A stretch of 64,000 nt of DNA from Knoellia sp. p5-6-4 (GTDB lineage: Bacteria > Actinomycetota > Actinomycetes > Actinomycetales > Dermatophilaceae): the NCBI RefSeq assembly GCF_029222705.1, contig NZ_JARGZF010000001.1:2104437-2168436 (forward strand). Reading direction: 5' to 3'. The notes beneath the pieces are model-generated. The model searched no databases. It was not told the origin of the DNA and saw only the letters and a list, made by a program, of their open reading frames with translations. The first letter of the stretch is position 1; every line of letters begins with the position of its first letter. The position numbers and the translations under genes are program-made. Positions 17,029 through 25,997 of the stretch are shown piece after piece.

Positions 17029-19378
17029 GCGGGCGCCACCTGGCGTGCCGGGTGCCGGTCGCGCCCTCGCGGACCAGCTGCAGGCGCGGCTTGGGACCGT
17101 CGGTGCGGCCGGCCTGCGGCTTGCGGCGGCCGGCGCGCCAGGGCATCGGCCACTGTGCGCCCGGGCCGTCGTAGTCCTGCTCGACCGCGGCGTGGAGGGT
17201 CCAGCTCGGGTCGTAGAGGTGGGCGCGGCCCACGGCACACAGGTCGGCCCTGCCCGCCAGCACGATCGAGTTGACGTCGTCCCACGACGAGATGATGCCG
17301 ACCGCGATCGTGGGGATGCCGACCCGGTTGCGGATCGCGTCGGCGAAGGGGGTCTGGTACGACCGGCCGAACGCGGGCGCCTCGTCGGGCGTGACCTGGC
17401 CGGTGGAGACGTCGATGGCCGCGGCGCCGGCGTCCTTGAACGCCTGAGCGATCTGCACGGCGTCGTCGACCTCGATGCCGCCCTCGACCCAGTCGGTGGC
17501 GGAGATACGGGCCGTCATGGGTCGCTCGGCCGGCCAGGCCGCGCGCATCGCCCGGAAGACCTCGAGCGGGTAGCGGAGCCGGTTCTCGAGGCTGCCGCCG
17601 TACTCGTCGTCGCGCTGGTTGGTCAGCGGCGAGATGAACGACGACAGCAGGTAGCCGTGGGCGCAGTGCAGCTCGAGGAGGTCGAAGCCGGCGTCGGCCC
17701 CCCGACGCGCGGCGTCGACGAACTGCGCCTTGACCTCGGCCATGTCGGCGTGGGTCATCTCCCGGGGCACCTGGTTGACGCCCGGCTGGTAGGCCAGCGG
17801 CGAGCAGGAGATGACCTCCCAGTTGCCCTCCTCAAGGGGCTGGTCCATGCCCTCCCACATGAGCTTGGTCGATCCCTTGCGGCCCGAGTGGCCGAGCTGC
17901 AGGCCGAGCTTGGCGGGGGTGTCGCGGTGCACGAAGTCGACGATGCGCGCCCAGGCCTGCTCCTGCGCGTCGTCCCAGATGCCCGTGCAGCCCGGGGTGA
18001 TCCGTCCCTGCTCCGAGACGCAGACCATCTCGGTCATGACCAGGCCCGCGCCGCCGAGCGCCTTGCCGCCGAGGTGGGCGAAGTGGAAGTCCGTGGGCAT
18101 GCCGTCGCCCTTCGCGACGTACATGTCCATGGGGGAGACGACGACCCGGTTGGCGATCTCGAGGTCGCCGAGCCGGAACGGCTGGAACATCGGGGGCGCG
18201 CCGGGCCGGCCGCCCTCGACCTGCCCGGCGAACCAGTCGTCGATGCCGGCGACGAACTCGGGGTCGCGCACCTTGAGGTTGTCGTGGGTGACCCGGCGGC
18301 TGCGCGTCATGATGTTGAACGCGAACTGGGCCGGCTCCTGGTGGGTGTACTGCCCGAGGTTCTCGAACCACTCGAGGCTGGCCTGGGCGGCGCGCTGGGT
18401 GGACTGGACCACCGGCTTGCGCTCCGCCTCGTAGGCGGTGAGCGCCTCGTCGAGGGTGTCGTGCTCGTGCAGGCACGCGGCGAGCGCGAGGGCGTCCTCC
18501 ATCGCGAGCTTGGTGCCCGACCCGATGGAGAAGTGCGCGGTGTGGGCGGCGTCGCCGAGGATGACGACGTTGTCGTGCCGCCAGCTCTCGTTGCGGATCG
18601 TGGTGAAGGAGATCCAGCGCGAGTTGTTGGCCATCACGTCGTGGCCGTCGAGGATGTCGGCGCAGAGGTCCTTGACCTTCTCGATCGACTTCTCGTCGGA
18701 GTCGCCGGGGCGCCACTCGCGGTCGGCGAAGGCGTCGAACCCCGCTGCGCGCCAGACGTCCTCGTGCATCTCGAGGATGAACGTCGAGCCCTGGTCGTCG
18801 AAGGGGTAGCCGTGCACCTGCATGACGCCGTGCGGGGTGTCGAGGATGTGGAACGTGAAGGCGTCGAACACCTTCGAGGTGCCGAGCCACATGTACTTGC
18901 ACTTCCGCACGTCGAGCGTGGGGCGGAAGGTCTCCTCGTAGCGACGTCGGACCGCCGAGTTCAGGCCGTCGGAGGCGAGCACCAGGTCGTGGGTGCGCGC
19001 GAGCTCCTCGACGTCGGGCGCCTCGGTGAGGAAGTGCATCGTCACCCCGAGGTCGCGGCAGCGCTCCTGGAGGATCTCGAGCAGCCGCTTGCGGCTCATC
19101 GCGGCGAACCCGTGCCCGCCGCTGGTGAAGACCTCGCCGCGGTAGTGGACGTCGATGTCGTCCCAGCGGGCGAACTCGCGCTGCATCGCGGCGTAGACCG
19201 CCGGGTCGGCGTGCTCGATGCCGCCGAGGGTCTCGTCGGAGAACACCACGCCGAAGCCGAACGTGTCGTCGGGCGCGTTGCGCTCCCAGACGGTGATCTC
19301 GTGGTGCGGGCCGAGCTGCTTGGCGAGGGCGGAGAAGTACAGGCCCCCCGGGCCGCCGCCGATCACAGCGATCTTCAC
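17018..19378 (-). CDS. Bifunctional aryl-CoA flavin monooxygenase / Old-Yellow-Enzyme reductase
   Basis: This 786-residue fusion has an N-terminal group A FAD monooxygenase (dinucleotide motif GGGPGGLYFSALAK; GDAAHTAHFSIGSGT) at about 1-385, then an FMN-binding OYE-like TIM barrel (NRVVVSPMDMY, LGLQLGHSGRKGS, ELHCAHGYLLSSFISP, VGRAHLYDP) from about 395. This architecture is that of 2-aminobenzoyl-CoA monooxygenase/reductase and salicylyl-CoA 5-hydroxylase, which hydroxylate and can partly reduce the CoA-bound ring. The GTG at 19378 is chosen over 19384 because AGGAG then has a five-base spacing. It is the first gene of the four-gene operon down to 11784 and is divergent from an SDR. Confidence 0.92.
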   Translation of the reverse strand: MKIAVIGGGPGGLYFSALAKQLGPHHEITVWERNAPDDTFGFGVVFSDETLGGIEHADPAVYAAMQREFARWDDIDVHYRGEVFTSGGHGFAAMSRKRLLEILQERCRDLGVTMHFLTEAPDVEELARTHDLVLASDGLNSAVRRRYEETFRPTLDVRKCKYMWLGTSKVFDAFTFHILDTPHGVMQVHGYPFDDQGSTFILEMHEDVWRAAGFDAFADREWRPGDSDEKSIEKVKDLCADILDGHDVMANNSRWISFTTIRNESWRHDNVVILGDAAHTAHFSIGSGTKLAMEDALALAACLHEHDTLDEALTAYEAERKPVVQSTQRAAQASLEWFENLGQYTHQEPAQFAFNIMTRSRRVTHDNLKVRDPEFVAGIDDWFAGQVEGGRPGAPPMFQPFRLGDLEIANRVVVSPMDMYVAKGDGMPTDFHFAHLGGKALGGAGLVMTEMVCVSEQGRITPGCTGIWDDAQEQAWARIVDFVHRDTPAKLGLQLGHSGRKGSTKLMWEGMDQPLEEGNWEVISCSPLAYQPGVNQVPREMTHADMAEVKAQFVDAARRGADAGFDLLELHCAHGYLLSSFISPLTNQRDDEYGGSLENRLRYPLEVFRAMRAAWPAERPMTARISATDWVEGGIEVDDAVQIAQAFKDAGAAAIDVSTGQVTPDEAPAFGRSYQTPFADAIRNRVGIPTIAVGIISSWDDVNSIVLAGRADLCAVGRAHLYDPSWTLHAAVEQDYDGPGAQWPMPWRAGRRKPQAGRTDGPKPRLQLVREGATGTRHARWRPHDA

Positions 19379-19410
19379 AGGCACTCCTGTTGTCCAGTGG
19401 TCGACCGCCA

Positions 19411-19439
19411 GAGTATGTTGCGCTGGAAACGATCGTCAA
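19411..19439 (-). promoter_or_regulatory. Predicted promoter of the aryl-CoA monooxygenase operon, containing the shared 11-mer
   Basis: Read on the minus strand, TTGACG (19439-19434) is followed after 17 bases by ATACTC (19416-19411), a good -35/-10 pair, 33 bases before the GTG at 19378. The 11-mer ACGATCGTCAA (19429-19439, plus strand) covers the -35 and recurs upstream of the ligase gene (22404) and the thiolase/SDR pair (29558), so it may be the PaaX operator. Confidence 0.55.
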
Positions 19440-19448
19440 CAGAACGGT

Positions 19449-20258
19449 ATGAAGATGAGCCAGCGCCAGGACCGTTTCGCCGACCGTTTTGCTGGGAGGG
19501 TCGCCGTCGTCACGGGCGGCTCCGGCGGCATCGGCCGGGCGGTCTGCGAGGGCTTCGCCGCGCAGGGGGCCGCGGTGGCCGTGGTCGACCTCGACCAGGC
19601 CGCCTGCGACGCGACCGCCGCCGCCCTGTCGACCGGCACCTCCGGAGCCGGGGGCGCCGGCGCCAAGGGGTATGCCGTGGACGTGCGCGACCAGCGCGCC
19701 GTCGCCGACGTCATGGCGCAGGTCCGCGACGACCTCGGTGGTCTCGACGTGCTGGTGACCCTGGCCGGCGGGTCGCTGGGCACGCCCAGGGCGGTGGAGG
19801 ACATCGCCCCCGAGGACGTCGACCTGGTCGTCGACGTCAACGTCAAGGGCACCTTCTACTGCGCCCAGGCAGCCGTCGCTCAGATGGGCGGGGGCGGCGC
19901 GGTCGTCACCGTCTCCTCGATCGGTGGCCGCCAGCCCTCGCCGGTGACGGGGGTGCCGTATGCCGCGTCGAAGGCCGCCGTGCTCGGCCTCACCCGCCGG
20001 CTGGCCCGCGAGGTCGGCCCGCGCGGGATCCGGGTCAACGCCGTGGCACCCGGACTGTTCCTCACCGGCAGGCTGCAGAAGATGTACGACGAGATGCCCG
20101 CCGCAGAGCGCGACGAGGTGCTCAGCGCCATTCCCCTCAGCCGGTTCCCCGAGCTGCGCGAGATCGTCGACCCCACGCTCTTCCTGGCCTCCGACGAGGC
20201 GTCCTACATCACCGGCGTCGTGCTCGACGTCAACGGCGGGCGGTTCATGCCCCTCTGA
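19449..20258 (+). CDS. Short-chain dehydrogenase/reductase
   Basis: This 269-residue NAD(P)-dependent SDR has the cofactor motif VTGGSGGIGRA, the NAG-like motif reading LAGGS, a catalytic Ser in TVSSIGG, YAASKAA with the catalytic Tyr/Lys, and a typical C-terminus ending in VLDVNGGRFMPL. It probably oxidises or reduces a hydroxyl/oxo group on a CoA-bound alicyclic intermediate. It is divergent from the monooxygenase gene with a 70-bp promoter region between them. ATG codons at 19449 and 19455 are both possible. Its last 14 bases overlap the 3' end of the convergent thioesterase gene. Confidence 0.9.
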   Translation: MKMSQRQDRFADRFAGRVAVVTGGSGGIGRAVCEGFAAQGAAVAVVDLDQAACDATAAALSTGTSGAGGAGAKGYAVDVRDQRAVADVMAQVRDDLGGLDVLVTLAGGSLGTPRAVEDIAPEDVDLVVDVNVKGTFYCAQAAVAQMGGGGAVVTVSSIGGRQPSPVTGVPYAASKAAVLGLTRRLAREVGPRGIRVNAVAPGLFLTGRLQKMYDEMPAAERDEVLSAIPLSRFPELREIVDPTLFLASDEASYITGVVLDVNGGRFMPL

Positions 20259-20670
20259 CGGCGGCTGGCGCCTCGCCGCGCAGGATGGCAGCCACGTCGT
20301 CCGGCCACGGCTGGGCGCCCTCGCCGGCCGGGTCGGACCGCACGCACACGAGGCGTCCGCGGGCAGCGGGCGTCTCGCCGCGGCATACCTCGAAGTCGTA
20401 GGTGAGCGAGGTGCGCCCGACCTCCGCGATGCGCAGCTCCACCACCACCTGGTCGCGGAACCACAGGCGCTCGAGGTAGTCGACCTCGTAGTGCACGCGC
20501 GGCACGTGGCCGAACAGCTCGGGCAGGCCGAGGGCGAGGTGCAGCTCGGACTCGGCGGCCTCGACCCAGCGGATGACACTGGAGTGGTGGTAGTGGCCGG
20601 CGGCGTCGGTGTCCGGCCACTCCACCGTCCGCTCGACGCGGATCGACGGCTGGGTCGCGGGCGGCGTCAC
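20245..20670 (-). CDS. 4-hydroxybenzoyl-CoA-thioesterase-like hotdog protein
   Basis: This 141-residue hotdog-fold acyl-CoA thioesterase has the motif WPDTDAAGHYHHSSVIRWVE, in which the active-site Asp and the GH...W pattern of the 4HBT family are visible, followed by YEVDYLERLWFRD. It probably releases CoA from dead-end aryl-CoA esters. Its GTG overlaps the stop of the aryl-CoA ligase gene (GTGA), so the pair is translated together and may balance CoA loading and unloading. Aryl-CoA thioesterases occur in known 2-aminobenzoyl-CoA clusters. Confidence 0.87.
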   Translation of the reverse strand: MTPPATQPSIRVERTVEWPDTDAAGHYHHSSVIRWVEAAESELHLALGLPELFGHVPRVHYEVDYLERLWFRDQVVVELRIAEVGRTSLTYDFEVCRGETPAARGRLVCVRSDPAGEGAQPWPDDVAAILRGEAPAAVRGA

Positions 20671-22328
20671 AGTGCCGGCTCGCCGGCCTTCTGGTGCTCG
20701 AGCTGGCGCAGCTTGAACCGCTGCAGCTTGCCCGAGGAGGTGCGAGGCAGGGTGTCGACGAACTCGATGACGCGCGGGTACTTGTAGGGCGCGATCACCG
20801 ACTTCACGTGGTCCTGCAGCTCCTTGGCGCGGGCGGCCCGCGAGGCCTCGTCGGGGAGCGTCTCCAGCCCTCCTGCAGGCACCACGAAGGCCTTGACGAC
20901 GTGGCCGCGCGCCTCGTCGGGGGAGGCGACCACCGCGCACTCCATGACGTCGTCGCGCGACATCAGCGCCTCCTCGACCTCGGGCGCCGAGATGTTGTAG
21001 CCGGAGGAGATGATCATGTCGTCGCTGCGGGCCTGGTACCAGAAGTAGCCGTCCTCGTCGCGGACGAAGGTGTCGCCGGTGACGTTCCAGCCGTCCTGGA
21101 CGTAGACGAGCTGGCGGTCGTCGGCGAGGTAGCGGCAGCCCGTCGGGCCCTGCACTGCCAGGCGACCGGGCTCGCCGTCGGGCGCCTCGTTGCCGTCGAG
21201 GTCGACGACCTTCGCGACGTAGCCGGGCACCGGCTTGCCGGTGGCGCCGGGGCGGATCTCGTCGTCTGCGGCGGAGATGAAGATGTGCAGCATCTCGGTG
21301 GAGCCGATGCCGTCGATGAGTCTGACGCCCGTGGCCTCGCGGAATGCCTCCCAGGTGGCGCGGGGGAGGTGCTCGCCGGCCGAGACGGCGCGGCGCAGGG
21401 AGGCCAGCCGGCTCGCGTTGCCGCTGGCGATCATGGCCTTGTATGCCGTGGGGGCGGTGAAGCAGACCGTCACCCCGTGCTGCTCGATCAGCTCGGCGAG
21501 CTGGTCGGGGGTGGCACGCTCGACCAGCAGGGTGGCAGCGCCGACCCGCATCGGGAAGACGACCAGCCCGCCGAGGCCGAAGGTGAACGCGATCGGTGGG
21601 GTTCCGGTGAAGACGTCGTCGGCCTCAGGGCGGAGCACGTAGTGGGAGAAGGTGTCGGCGTTGGCGAGCACGTCGCGGTGGAAGTGCATGGTCGCCTTGG
21701 GGCGGCCGGTGGTGCCCGAGGTGAACGCCAGCATGGAGACGTCGTCGGCAGCGGTGTCGACGTTGGTGAAGTCGCTCGGCTTGTCCGAGGCGAGGGCGTC
21801 GAGCTCGCCGCCGTCACCGGTGGCGCCGTAGGTCACGGTGCGCAGGTCGGGGGTGTGGGCTGCCTCGAGGTCATCGGTGAAGCGGCTGTCGCAGAGGGCG
21901 AGCTGGAACTGCCCGATCGAGCCGATGGTGGAGAGCTCACCGGCTCGCAGCATCGGCATGGTGGGGACGACCACCCCGCCGGCCTTGAGCACCCCGAACC
22001 AGCTGGCGACCAGGCCCGGGTTGTTGGGGCCGCGCAGCAGCACGCGGTTGCCCGGCACCAGGCCGAGGTCCTCGACGAGGACGTGGGCGATGCGGTTGGC
22101 CCGCTCGAGCAGGTCGCCGTAGGTCCAGCGCGTCCCGTCCGGGGCGAGGAGGCAGGGGCGGTCGGGGCCGAGCCGCTCGACCATGGCGTCGAGCAGCTCG
22201 ACGGCGCAGTTGAGGCGCTCGGGGTACTGCACCTCCGGCACGTCGAAGCGCAGCACCGGCCACTGCTCCTGCGGCGGCAGGTTGTCGCGGCAGAACGTGT
22301 CGACGTGGGCGGACGGGCTGAGTCGCAT
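20667..22328 (-). CDS. Benzoate/2-aminobenzoate-CoA ligase family protein
   Basis: This 553-residue AMP-forming aryl-CoA ligase has an N-terminal VDTFCRDNLPP, the P-loop FTSGTTGRPKA, GIGSTEMLHIF (a signature of the benzoate-CoA ligase group), the hinge RSDDMIISSGYNISAPEVE and the C-terminal lysine block PRTSSGKLQRF. It is the likely entry enzyme, attaching CoA to the aromatic acid. The ATG at 22328 follows GAGAGG; longer readings lack a site. Divergent from the PaaX-family regulator gene and first gene of a two-gene operon with the thioesterase. Confidence 0.9.
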   Translation of the reverse strand: MRLSPSAHVDTFCRDNLPPQEQWPVLRFDVPEVQYPERLNCAVELLDAMVERLGPDRPCLLAPDGTRWTYGDLLERANRIAHVLVEDLGLVPGNRVLLRGPNNPGLVASWFGVLKAGGVVVPTMPMLRAGELSTIGSIGQFQLALCDSRFTDDLEAAHTPDLRTVTYGATGDGGELDALASDKPSDFTNVDTAADDVSMLAFTSGTTGRPKATMHFHRDVLANADTFSHYVLRPEADDVFTGTPPIAFTFGLGGLVVFPMRVGAATLLVERATPDQLAELIEQHGVTVCFTAPTAYKAMIASGNASRLASLRRAVSAGEHLPRATWEAFREATGVRLIDGIGSTEMLHIFISAADDEIRPGATGKPVPGYVAKVVDLDGNEAPDGEPGRLAVQGPTGCRYLADDRQLVYVQDGWNVTGDTFVRDEDGYFWYQARSDDMIISSGYNISAPEVEEALMSRDDVMECAVVASPDEARGHVVKAFVVPAGGLETLPDEASRAARAKELQDHVKSVIAPYKYPRVIEFVDTLPRTSSGKLQRFKLRQLEHQKAGEPAL

Positions 22329-22385
22329 CCAGGGCCTCTCACTGTCGAGCGCGCGACGTCCTTGTCGGCGCTTCCTCCGGTGCAC

Positions 22386-22414
22386 AAGTATGTTCTAGGA
22401 GTGACGACAGTCAA
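22386..22414 (-). promoter_or_regulatory. Predicted promoter of the aryl-CoA ligase gene, containing the shared 11-mer
   Basis: On the minus strand TTGACT (22414-22409) and ATACTT (22391-22386) are separated by 17 bases, about 58 bases before the ligase start. The 11-mer ACGACAGTCAA (22404-22414) overlaps the -35 exactly as it does at 19429. Spacing and hexamers are almost the same in both promoters, so joint control is likely. Confidence 0.55.
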
Positions 22415-22475
22415 GAGTGCTGCATAAATCGCCGGCGGGCCTCCCTGCCTCCGTGCGGGCGGGTAGTGTCCTGCC

Positions 22476-23330
22476 GTGCCCGACTCCGACCTCGCCGAGG
22501 ACCTCACCACGGCGCCCGCCGAGACGCGTCCACGGGCGCTCATCGTGACGATCTACGGCCTGTATGCGCGCGAGATGGGCGGCTGGCTGAGCATCAGCGC
22601 ACTCATCCGGCTGCTCGACCGCCTCGGTGTCGACGAGCCGGCGGTGCGCTCGTCGATCTCGCGGCTCAAGCGCCGCGGCATCCTCGAGGCCGAGCGGGTC
22701 GACGGCAGGGCGGGTTACGCGCTGTCGTCACGGGCGCGCGAGATCCTCGACGAGGGGGACCGGCGCATCTTCGACCGCGCCCGCGCCAGCCTGCGTGACG
22801 GCTGGGTGCTGGCGGTGTTCAGCGTGCCGGAGTCGGAGCGGCAGAAGCGCCACATGCTGCGCTCGCGGCTGACCTGGCTGGGCTTCGGCACCGTCGGCCC
22901 CGGCGTGTGGGTGGCCCCCGGGCACCTCGAGGCCGAGACGCGTGACGTGCTGGAGCGACAGGGGCTGGCCGACTACGTCGACCTGTTCCGCGCCGACTAC
23001 CTCGGGTTCGGCGGTGTGGAGGACGAGGTGGCCAAGTGGTGGGACCTCGAGAGCCTCGACGCGCTCTACCGGGAGTTCCTCGACGTGTTCGAGCCGGTGC
23101 TGGCCGGGTGGAGGGCGAGGCGCAACCGCGACGACGAGGGCGAGGCGTTCGCCGACTACGTGCGGGTGCTCACCGCCTGGCGGCGGCTGCCCTACCTCGA
23201 CCCGGGCCTGGCGCCCGAGCTGCTGCCGCGCCAGTGGTCGGGCGCGACGGCCGCCGACCTGTTCTTCGCGCTGCAGCGCCGTCTCGAGACGCCCGCGCAC
23301 CGCTTCGTCGAGGCCGTCCGCACGTCCTGA
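22476..23330 (+). CDS. PaaX-family transcriptional regulator
   Basis: This 284-residue protein has an N-terminal winged helix (PRALIVTIYGLYAREMGGWL, then VRSSISRLKRRGIL), a ferredoxin-like middle part (GWVLAVFSVPESERQKRHML) and a PaaX C-terminal domain. PaaX proteins repress aryl-CoA catabolic operons and release DNA on binding the aryl-CoA. The location, divergent from the aryl-CoA ligase gene and inside the cluster, fits an aryl-CoA-responsive repressor acting on the 11-mer-bearing promoters. The start is a GTG without a strong ribosome-binding site. Confidence 0.9.
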   Translation: MPDSDLAEDLTTAPAETRPRALIVTIYGLYAREMGGWLSISALIRLLDRLGVDEPAVRSSISRLKRRGILEAERVDGRAGYALSSRAREILDEGDRRIFDRARASLRDGWVLAVFSVPESERQKRHMLRSRLTWLGFGTVGPGVWVAPGHLEAETRDVLERQGLADYVDLFRADYLGFGGVEDEVAKWWDLESLDALYREFLDVFEPVLAGWRARRNRDDEGEAFADYVRVLTAWRRLPYLDPGLAPELLPRQWSGATAADLFFALQRRLETPAHRFVEAVRTS

Positions 23331-23337
23331 CCTTCCC

Positions 23338-23384
23338 GGTTCGGGGTATTGCCGCGCGCTACAGCGCTCGCGATGACCCAGAAC
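23338..23384. repeat. Degenerate palindromic repeat, family A, copy 1
   Basis: Starting GGTTCGGGGTATTGCCGCGC, this copy aligns along its length with the palindrome at 40379-40426, sharing GGTTCGGGGT, the central GCGCYACAGCRCTCG and the ACCC...GAAC end. It lies directly after the PaaX stop and before the convergent livF end, so it can act as a weak bidirectional terminator. The rest of the gap to 23563 shows nothing else. Confidence 0.5.
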
Positions 23385-23563
23385 GGCGGGAGCGCGACCG
23401 CGTTCTGGCGCAGGAGGTCGTCGGTCACGGTGCGAGGTGTGCCGGTCGGCACCACTTCCCGGGGAACCCTGCGGATCACCGGTGCAGGTCATCGCCCTCG
23501 ACCGGACCCGGGCCGCTGCCGTGAGGGATCGACACCTGGACCGGGTCCCGGTGAGGGGTCGGG

Positions 23564-24268
23564 CTAGACGCCGAGGAGGCTGCGCGCCCGAGCCGGGTCG
23601 GACCGGAAGTCCTCGAGGGTCGTGTCGAGCCGCACCGAGCCCTTCTCGAGCACGACGACCCGGTCGGCCACGGAGAAGGCAAGCCGCAGGTCCTGCTCGA
23701 CCAGCACCACCGACATGCCGGTCCGGCAGAGCTCGTGCACGACCTCACCCACCTGGTGCACGACCGCCGGTGCGAGACCGTCGGAGGGCTCGTCGAGGAG
23801 CATCAGTCGCGGGTTGATGAGCAGGGCCCGGGCGATGGCCAGCATCTGCTGCTCGCCACCCGAGAGCTGGTCGCCGCGGTTGCCGAGGCGCTCCCCGAGC
23901 CGGGGGAGCAGGTCGAGGACCCGCGCGCGGTCCCAGTCGCCCTTCCGGCCCGCCTTCTCGGCCACCGCCAGGTGCTCGGCCACGGTGAGCGGCGCGAAGA
24001 CCCGGCGGCCCTGCGGCACGAACCCCACGCCGAGCCGGGCGATCGCGTCGGGACGCTTGGCTGCCATCTCGTGCCCGTCGATGACCACCGACCCGCGGGA
24101 CGCGCGCACCAGCCCCATCACCGTGTTGACCAGGGTCGACTTGCCCACGCCGTTGCGGCCGAGCAGTGCGACCACCTGGCCGTGGGCGACGTCGAGGTCG
24201 ACACCGGCGAGCACCCGGCTGCCGTCGTAGCCGGACTCGAGGCCGCGGACCTGCAGCATGGCGGTCAT
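23564..24268 (-). CDS. livF: Branched-chain-amino-acid-type ABC transporter ATPase LivF-like
   Basis: This 234-residue ATPase of the LivF type has Walker A GRNGVGKST, Q-loop FVPQGRRVF, signature LSGGEQQMLAIARAL, Walker B LMLLDEPSDGL and H-loop LVEQD. It is the last gene of a five-gene importer operon (livK-H-M-G-F order on the minus strand) and overlaps livG by 4 nt. Given its position among aryl-CoA genes, the system probably imports an aromatic carboxylate rather than leucine, as Liv-type systems do for benzoate in other bacteria; that is inference. Confidence 0.9.
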   Translation of the reverse strand: MTAMLQVRGLESGYDGSRVLAGVDLDVAHGQVVALLGRNGVGKSTLVNTVMGLVRASRGSVVIDGHEMAAKRPDAIARLGVGFVPQGRRVFAPLTVAEHLAVAEKAGRKGDWDRARVLDLLPRLGERLGNRGDQLSGGEQQMLAIARALLINPRLMLLDEPSDGLAPAVVHQVGEVVHELCRTGMSVVLVEQDLRLAFSVADRVVVLEKGSVRLDTTLEDFRSDPARARSLLGV

Positions 24269-25047
24269 CGTGCCTCCTGGGGGAACAGGTCGCTGGTGTC
24301 CTCGGCGCCGAGGTAGGCCCGCTGGACCTCCTCGCTCGCCCTCACCTCGGCAGGCGATCCGGTGAGGAGGTGCTGCCCGAGGTGCATGACGGTGACGGTC
24401 TCGGCGAGGCCGAAGACGAGGTCGAGGTCGTGCTCGACGAGCATCACGGTGATGTCGCGCGGCAGGTCGAGCACCATCTGCTTGAACCGCGCGGTCTCCG
24501 CCGCCGACATGCCTGCGGCGGGTTCGTCGAGCAGCAGCACCGACGGCTCTGCCCCGAGCGCCACGGCCACCTCCAGCTGGCGGCGCTCGCCGTGCGACAG
24601 CGAACCGGCCGGGGCGCTGCTGCGGTCGTCGAGCCCGATGGAGGAGAGCAGCTCGTGCGACCGGTCGAGCACGGCCGATCGTCGTCGCAGCGGCCGCAGC
24701 ATCGACCTGTGCGCGCCCTGCTGCCGCTGCACCGCCATCGCGACGTTCTCGAGGGCGGTGCACGTGAGGAAGAGGGAGGAGTGCTGGAAGGTGCGCACCA
24801 GGCCGGCCATGGCTCGCCGGTGCTCCGACATCGACGTGACGTCCTCGCCGTGAAGCACCACGTGACCCCCGGTGGCGGGCAGGGTGCCGGCGATGAGCGC
24901 GAAGAGCGTCGACTTGCCCGCGCCGTTGGGCCCGATCACGGCGTGGCGGGTGCCGCTCTGCACCGCCAGGCTCACGCCCTCGACGGCTCGCAGGCTGCCG
25001 TAGTGCTTCGTGATCCCGTCGAGCTCGAGGGCCGCCGCGGTGCTCAT
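24265..25047 (-). CDS. livG: Branched-chain-amino-acid-type ABC transporter ATPase LivG-like
   Basis: This 260-residue ATPase has Walker A GPNGAGKST, the LivG-typical FQHSSLF Q-loop, Walker B VLLLDEPAAGM and LVEHDLDLVF. The signature reads LSHGERRQLEVA, the SHG form common in LivG. It overlaps livM and livF by 4 nt each, so the five subunits should be made in step. It pairs with LivF to power the LivH/LivM channel. Confidence 0.9.
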   Translation of the reverse strand: MSTAAALELDGITKHYGSLRAVEGVSLAVQSGTRHAVIGPNGAGKSTLFALIAGTLPATGGHVVLHGEDVTSMSEHRRAMAGLVRTFQHSSLFLTCTALENVAMAVQRQQGAHRSMLRPLRRRSAVLDRSHELLSSIGLDDRSSAPAGSLSHGERRQLEVAVALGAEPSVLLLDEPAAGMSAAETARFKQMVLDLPRDITVMLVEHDLDLVFGLAETVTVMHLGQHLLTGSPAEVRASEEVQRAYLGAEDTSDLFPQEAR

Positions 25048-25997
25048 GCCGCCACCTCCTGCTCCCGCGCCGGTCGCTTGAACTGCCGCACCCCGCCGGA
25101 GATGCCGCGCGGCAGCAGGTAGACCGCGACGACGAAGAGCGCGCCGAGCAGCAGCGGTCCGTGGCCGTCGAGGTTGCCGCCGATGTAGTCGCGCGCGATG
25201 ATCACGACCGCCGCGCCGAGGCAGGCGCCCCACATGGAGCCGACCCCGCCGACGATCACGGCCAGCAGCGCCAGCGCGGCCACCTCGAAGCCGAGGTCGC
25301 CCGGCGCGACGAAGCGCTGCGCGGAGGCCCACAGCGATCCGGCTGCGCCGGCGACGCCGCCCGCGATGACGTAGGCCGTCAGGGCGTGACCGGTCGAGTG
25401 GTAGCCGACCGCCTTGAGTCGCGCCTCGTTGTCGCGCAGGCCCCGCAGCGTGAGCCCGAACGGGGAGCGCAGCAGCAGCGCGATCGCGCCGTAGAGCAGC
25501 AGGAACACCGCGAGCACGTAGTAGAAGACCAGGCCCTCGTTCACCGTCGGAGCCAGGCCCGGCGCCGCGACCAGGGGAGGTATGCCGGACAGGCCGTCGG
25601 TGCCGTGCGTCACCGAGTCGAGCCGGCCGGCGGCGCTGTAGGCGATCTCACCGATCGCGAGCGTGATCATGAGGAACGGCACGCCCCGGGCGCGCACGGC
25701 AACGGGGCCGGTCAGCAGCGCTGCGGCCGCACCCGCCAGCACGGCCACGACGACCTGGACCGGCCCGAGGTCGGTGAGGTGGATCGCCGTCAACGCACCG
25801 GCATACGCGCCCACGCCGAAGTAGGCCGACTGGCCCAGGGTCGGCAGGCCGGTCACCCCCGTCAGGAGGTTGACGCTCATGGCCAGCACCGCGAAGACGA
25901 GGATCTTCGACACGGTCGCCACGGCATACGGCCCCATCACCCACGGCACGGTGAGGAGCGCGAGCACCACCGCGACGTAACCGATCCGCGCCCTCAT
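25044..25997 (-). CDS. livM: Branched-chain-amino-acid-type ABC transporter permease LivM-like
   Basis: This 317-residue inner-membrane permease has about eight to nine hydrophobic segments and the conserved LivM blocks LTGVTGLPTLGQSAYFGVGAYAGA and SPFGLTLRGLRDNEARLKAVGY (quoted in part). It forms the channel with LivH. It overlaps livH (ATGA at 25994-25997) and livG. The C-terminus is short and basic (RQFKRPAREQEVAA). Confidence 0.9.
   Translation of the reverse strand: MRARIGYVAVVLALLTVPWVMGPYAVATVSKILVFAVLAMSVNLLTGVTGLPTLGQSAYFGVGAYAGALTAIHLTDLGPVQVVVAVLAGAAAALLTGPVAVRARGVPFLMITLAIGEIAYSAAGRLDSVTHGTDGLSGIPPLVAAPGLAPTVNEGLVFYYVLAVFLLLYGAIALLLRSPFGLTLRGLRDNEARLKAVGYHSTGHALTAYVIAGGVAGAAGSLWASAQRFVAPGDLGFEVAALALLAVIVGGVGSMWGACLGAAVVIIARDYIGGNLDGHGPLLLGALFVVAVYLLPRGISGGVRQFKRPAREQEVAA

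Noticed and set aside
16934-19384. Long plus-strand frame opposite the monooxygenase operon
   Set aside because: Val/Asp/Gly-rich antisense shadow; the minus-strand product has complete FAD and OYE motifs.
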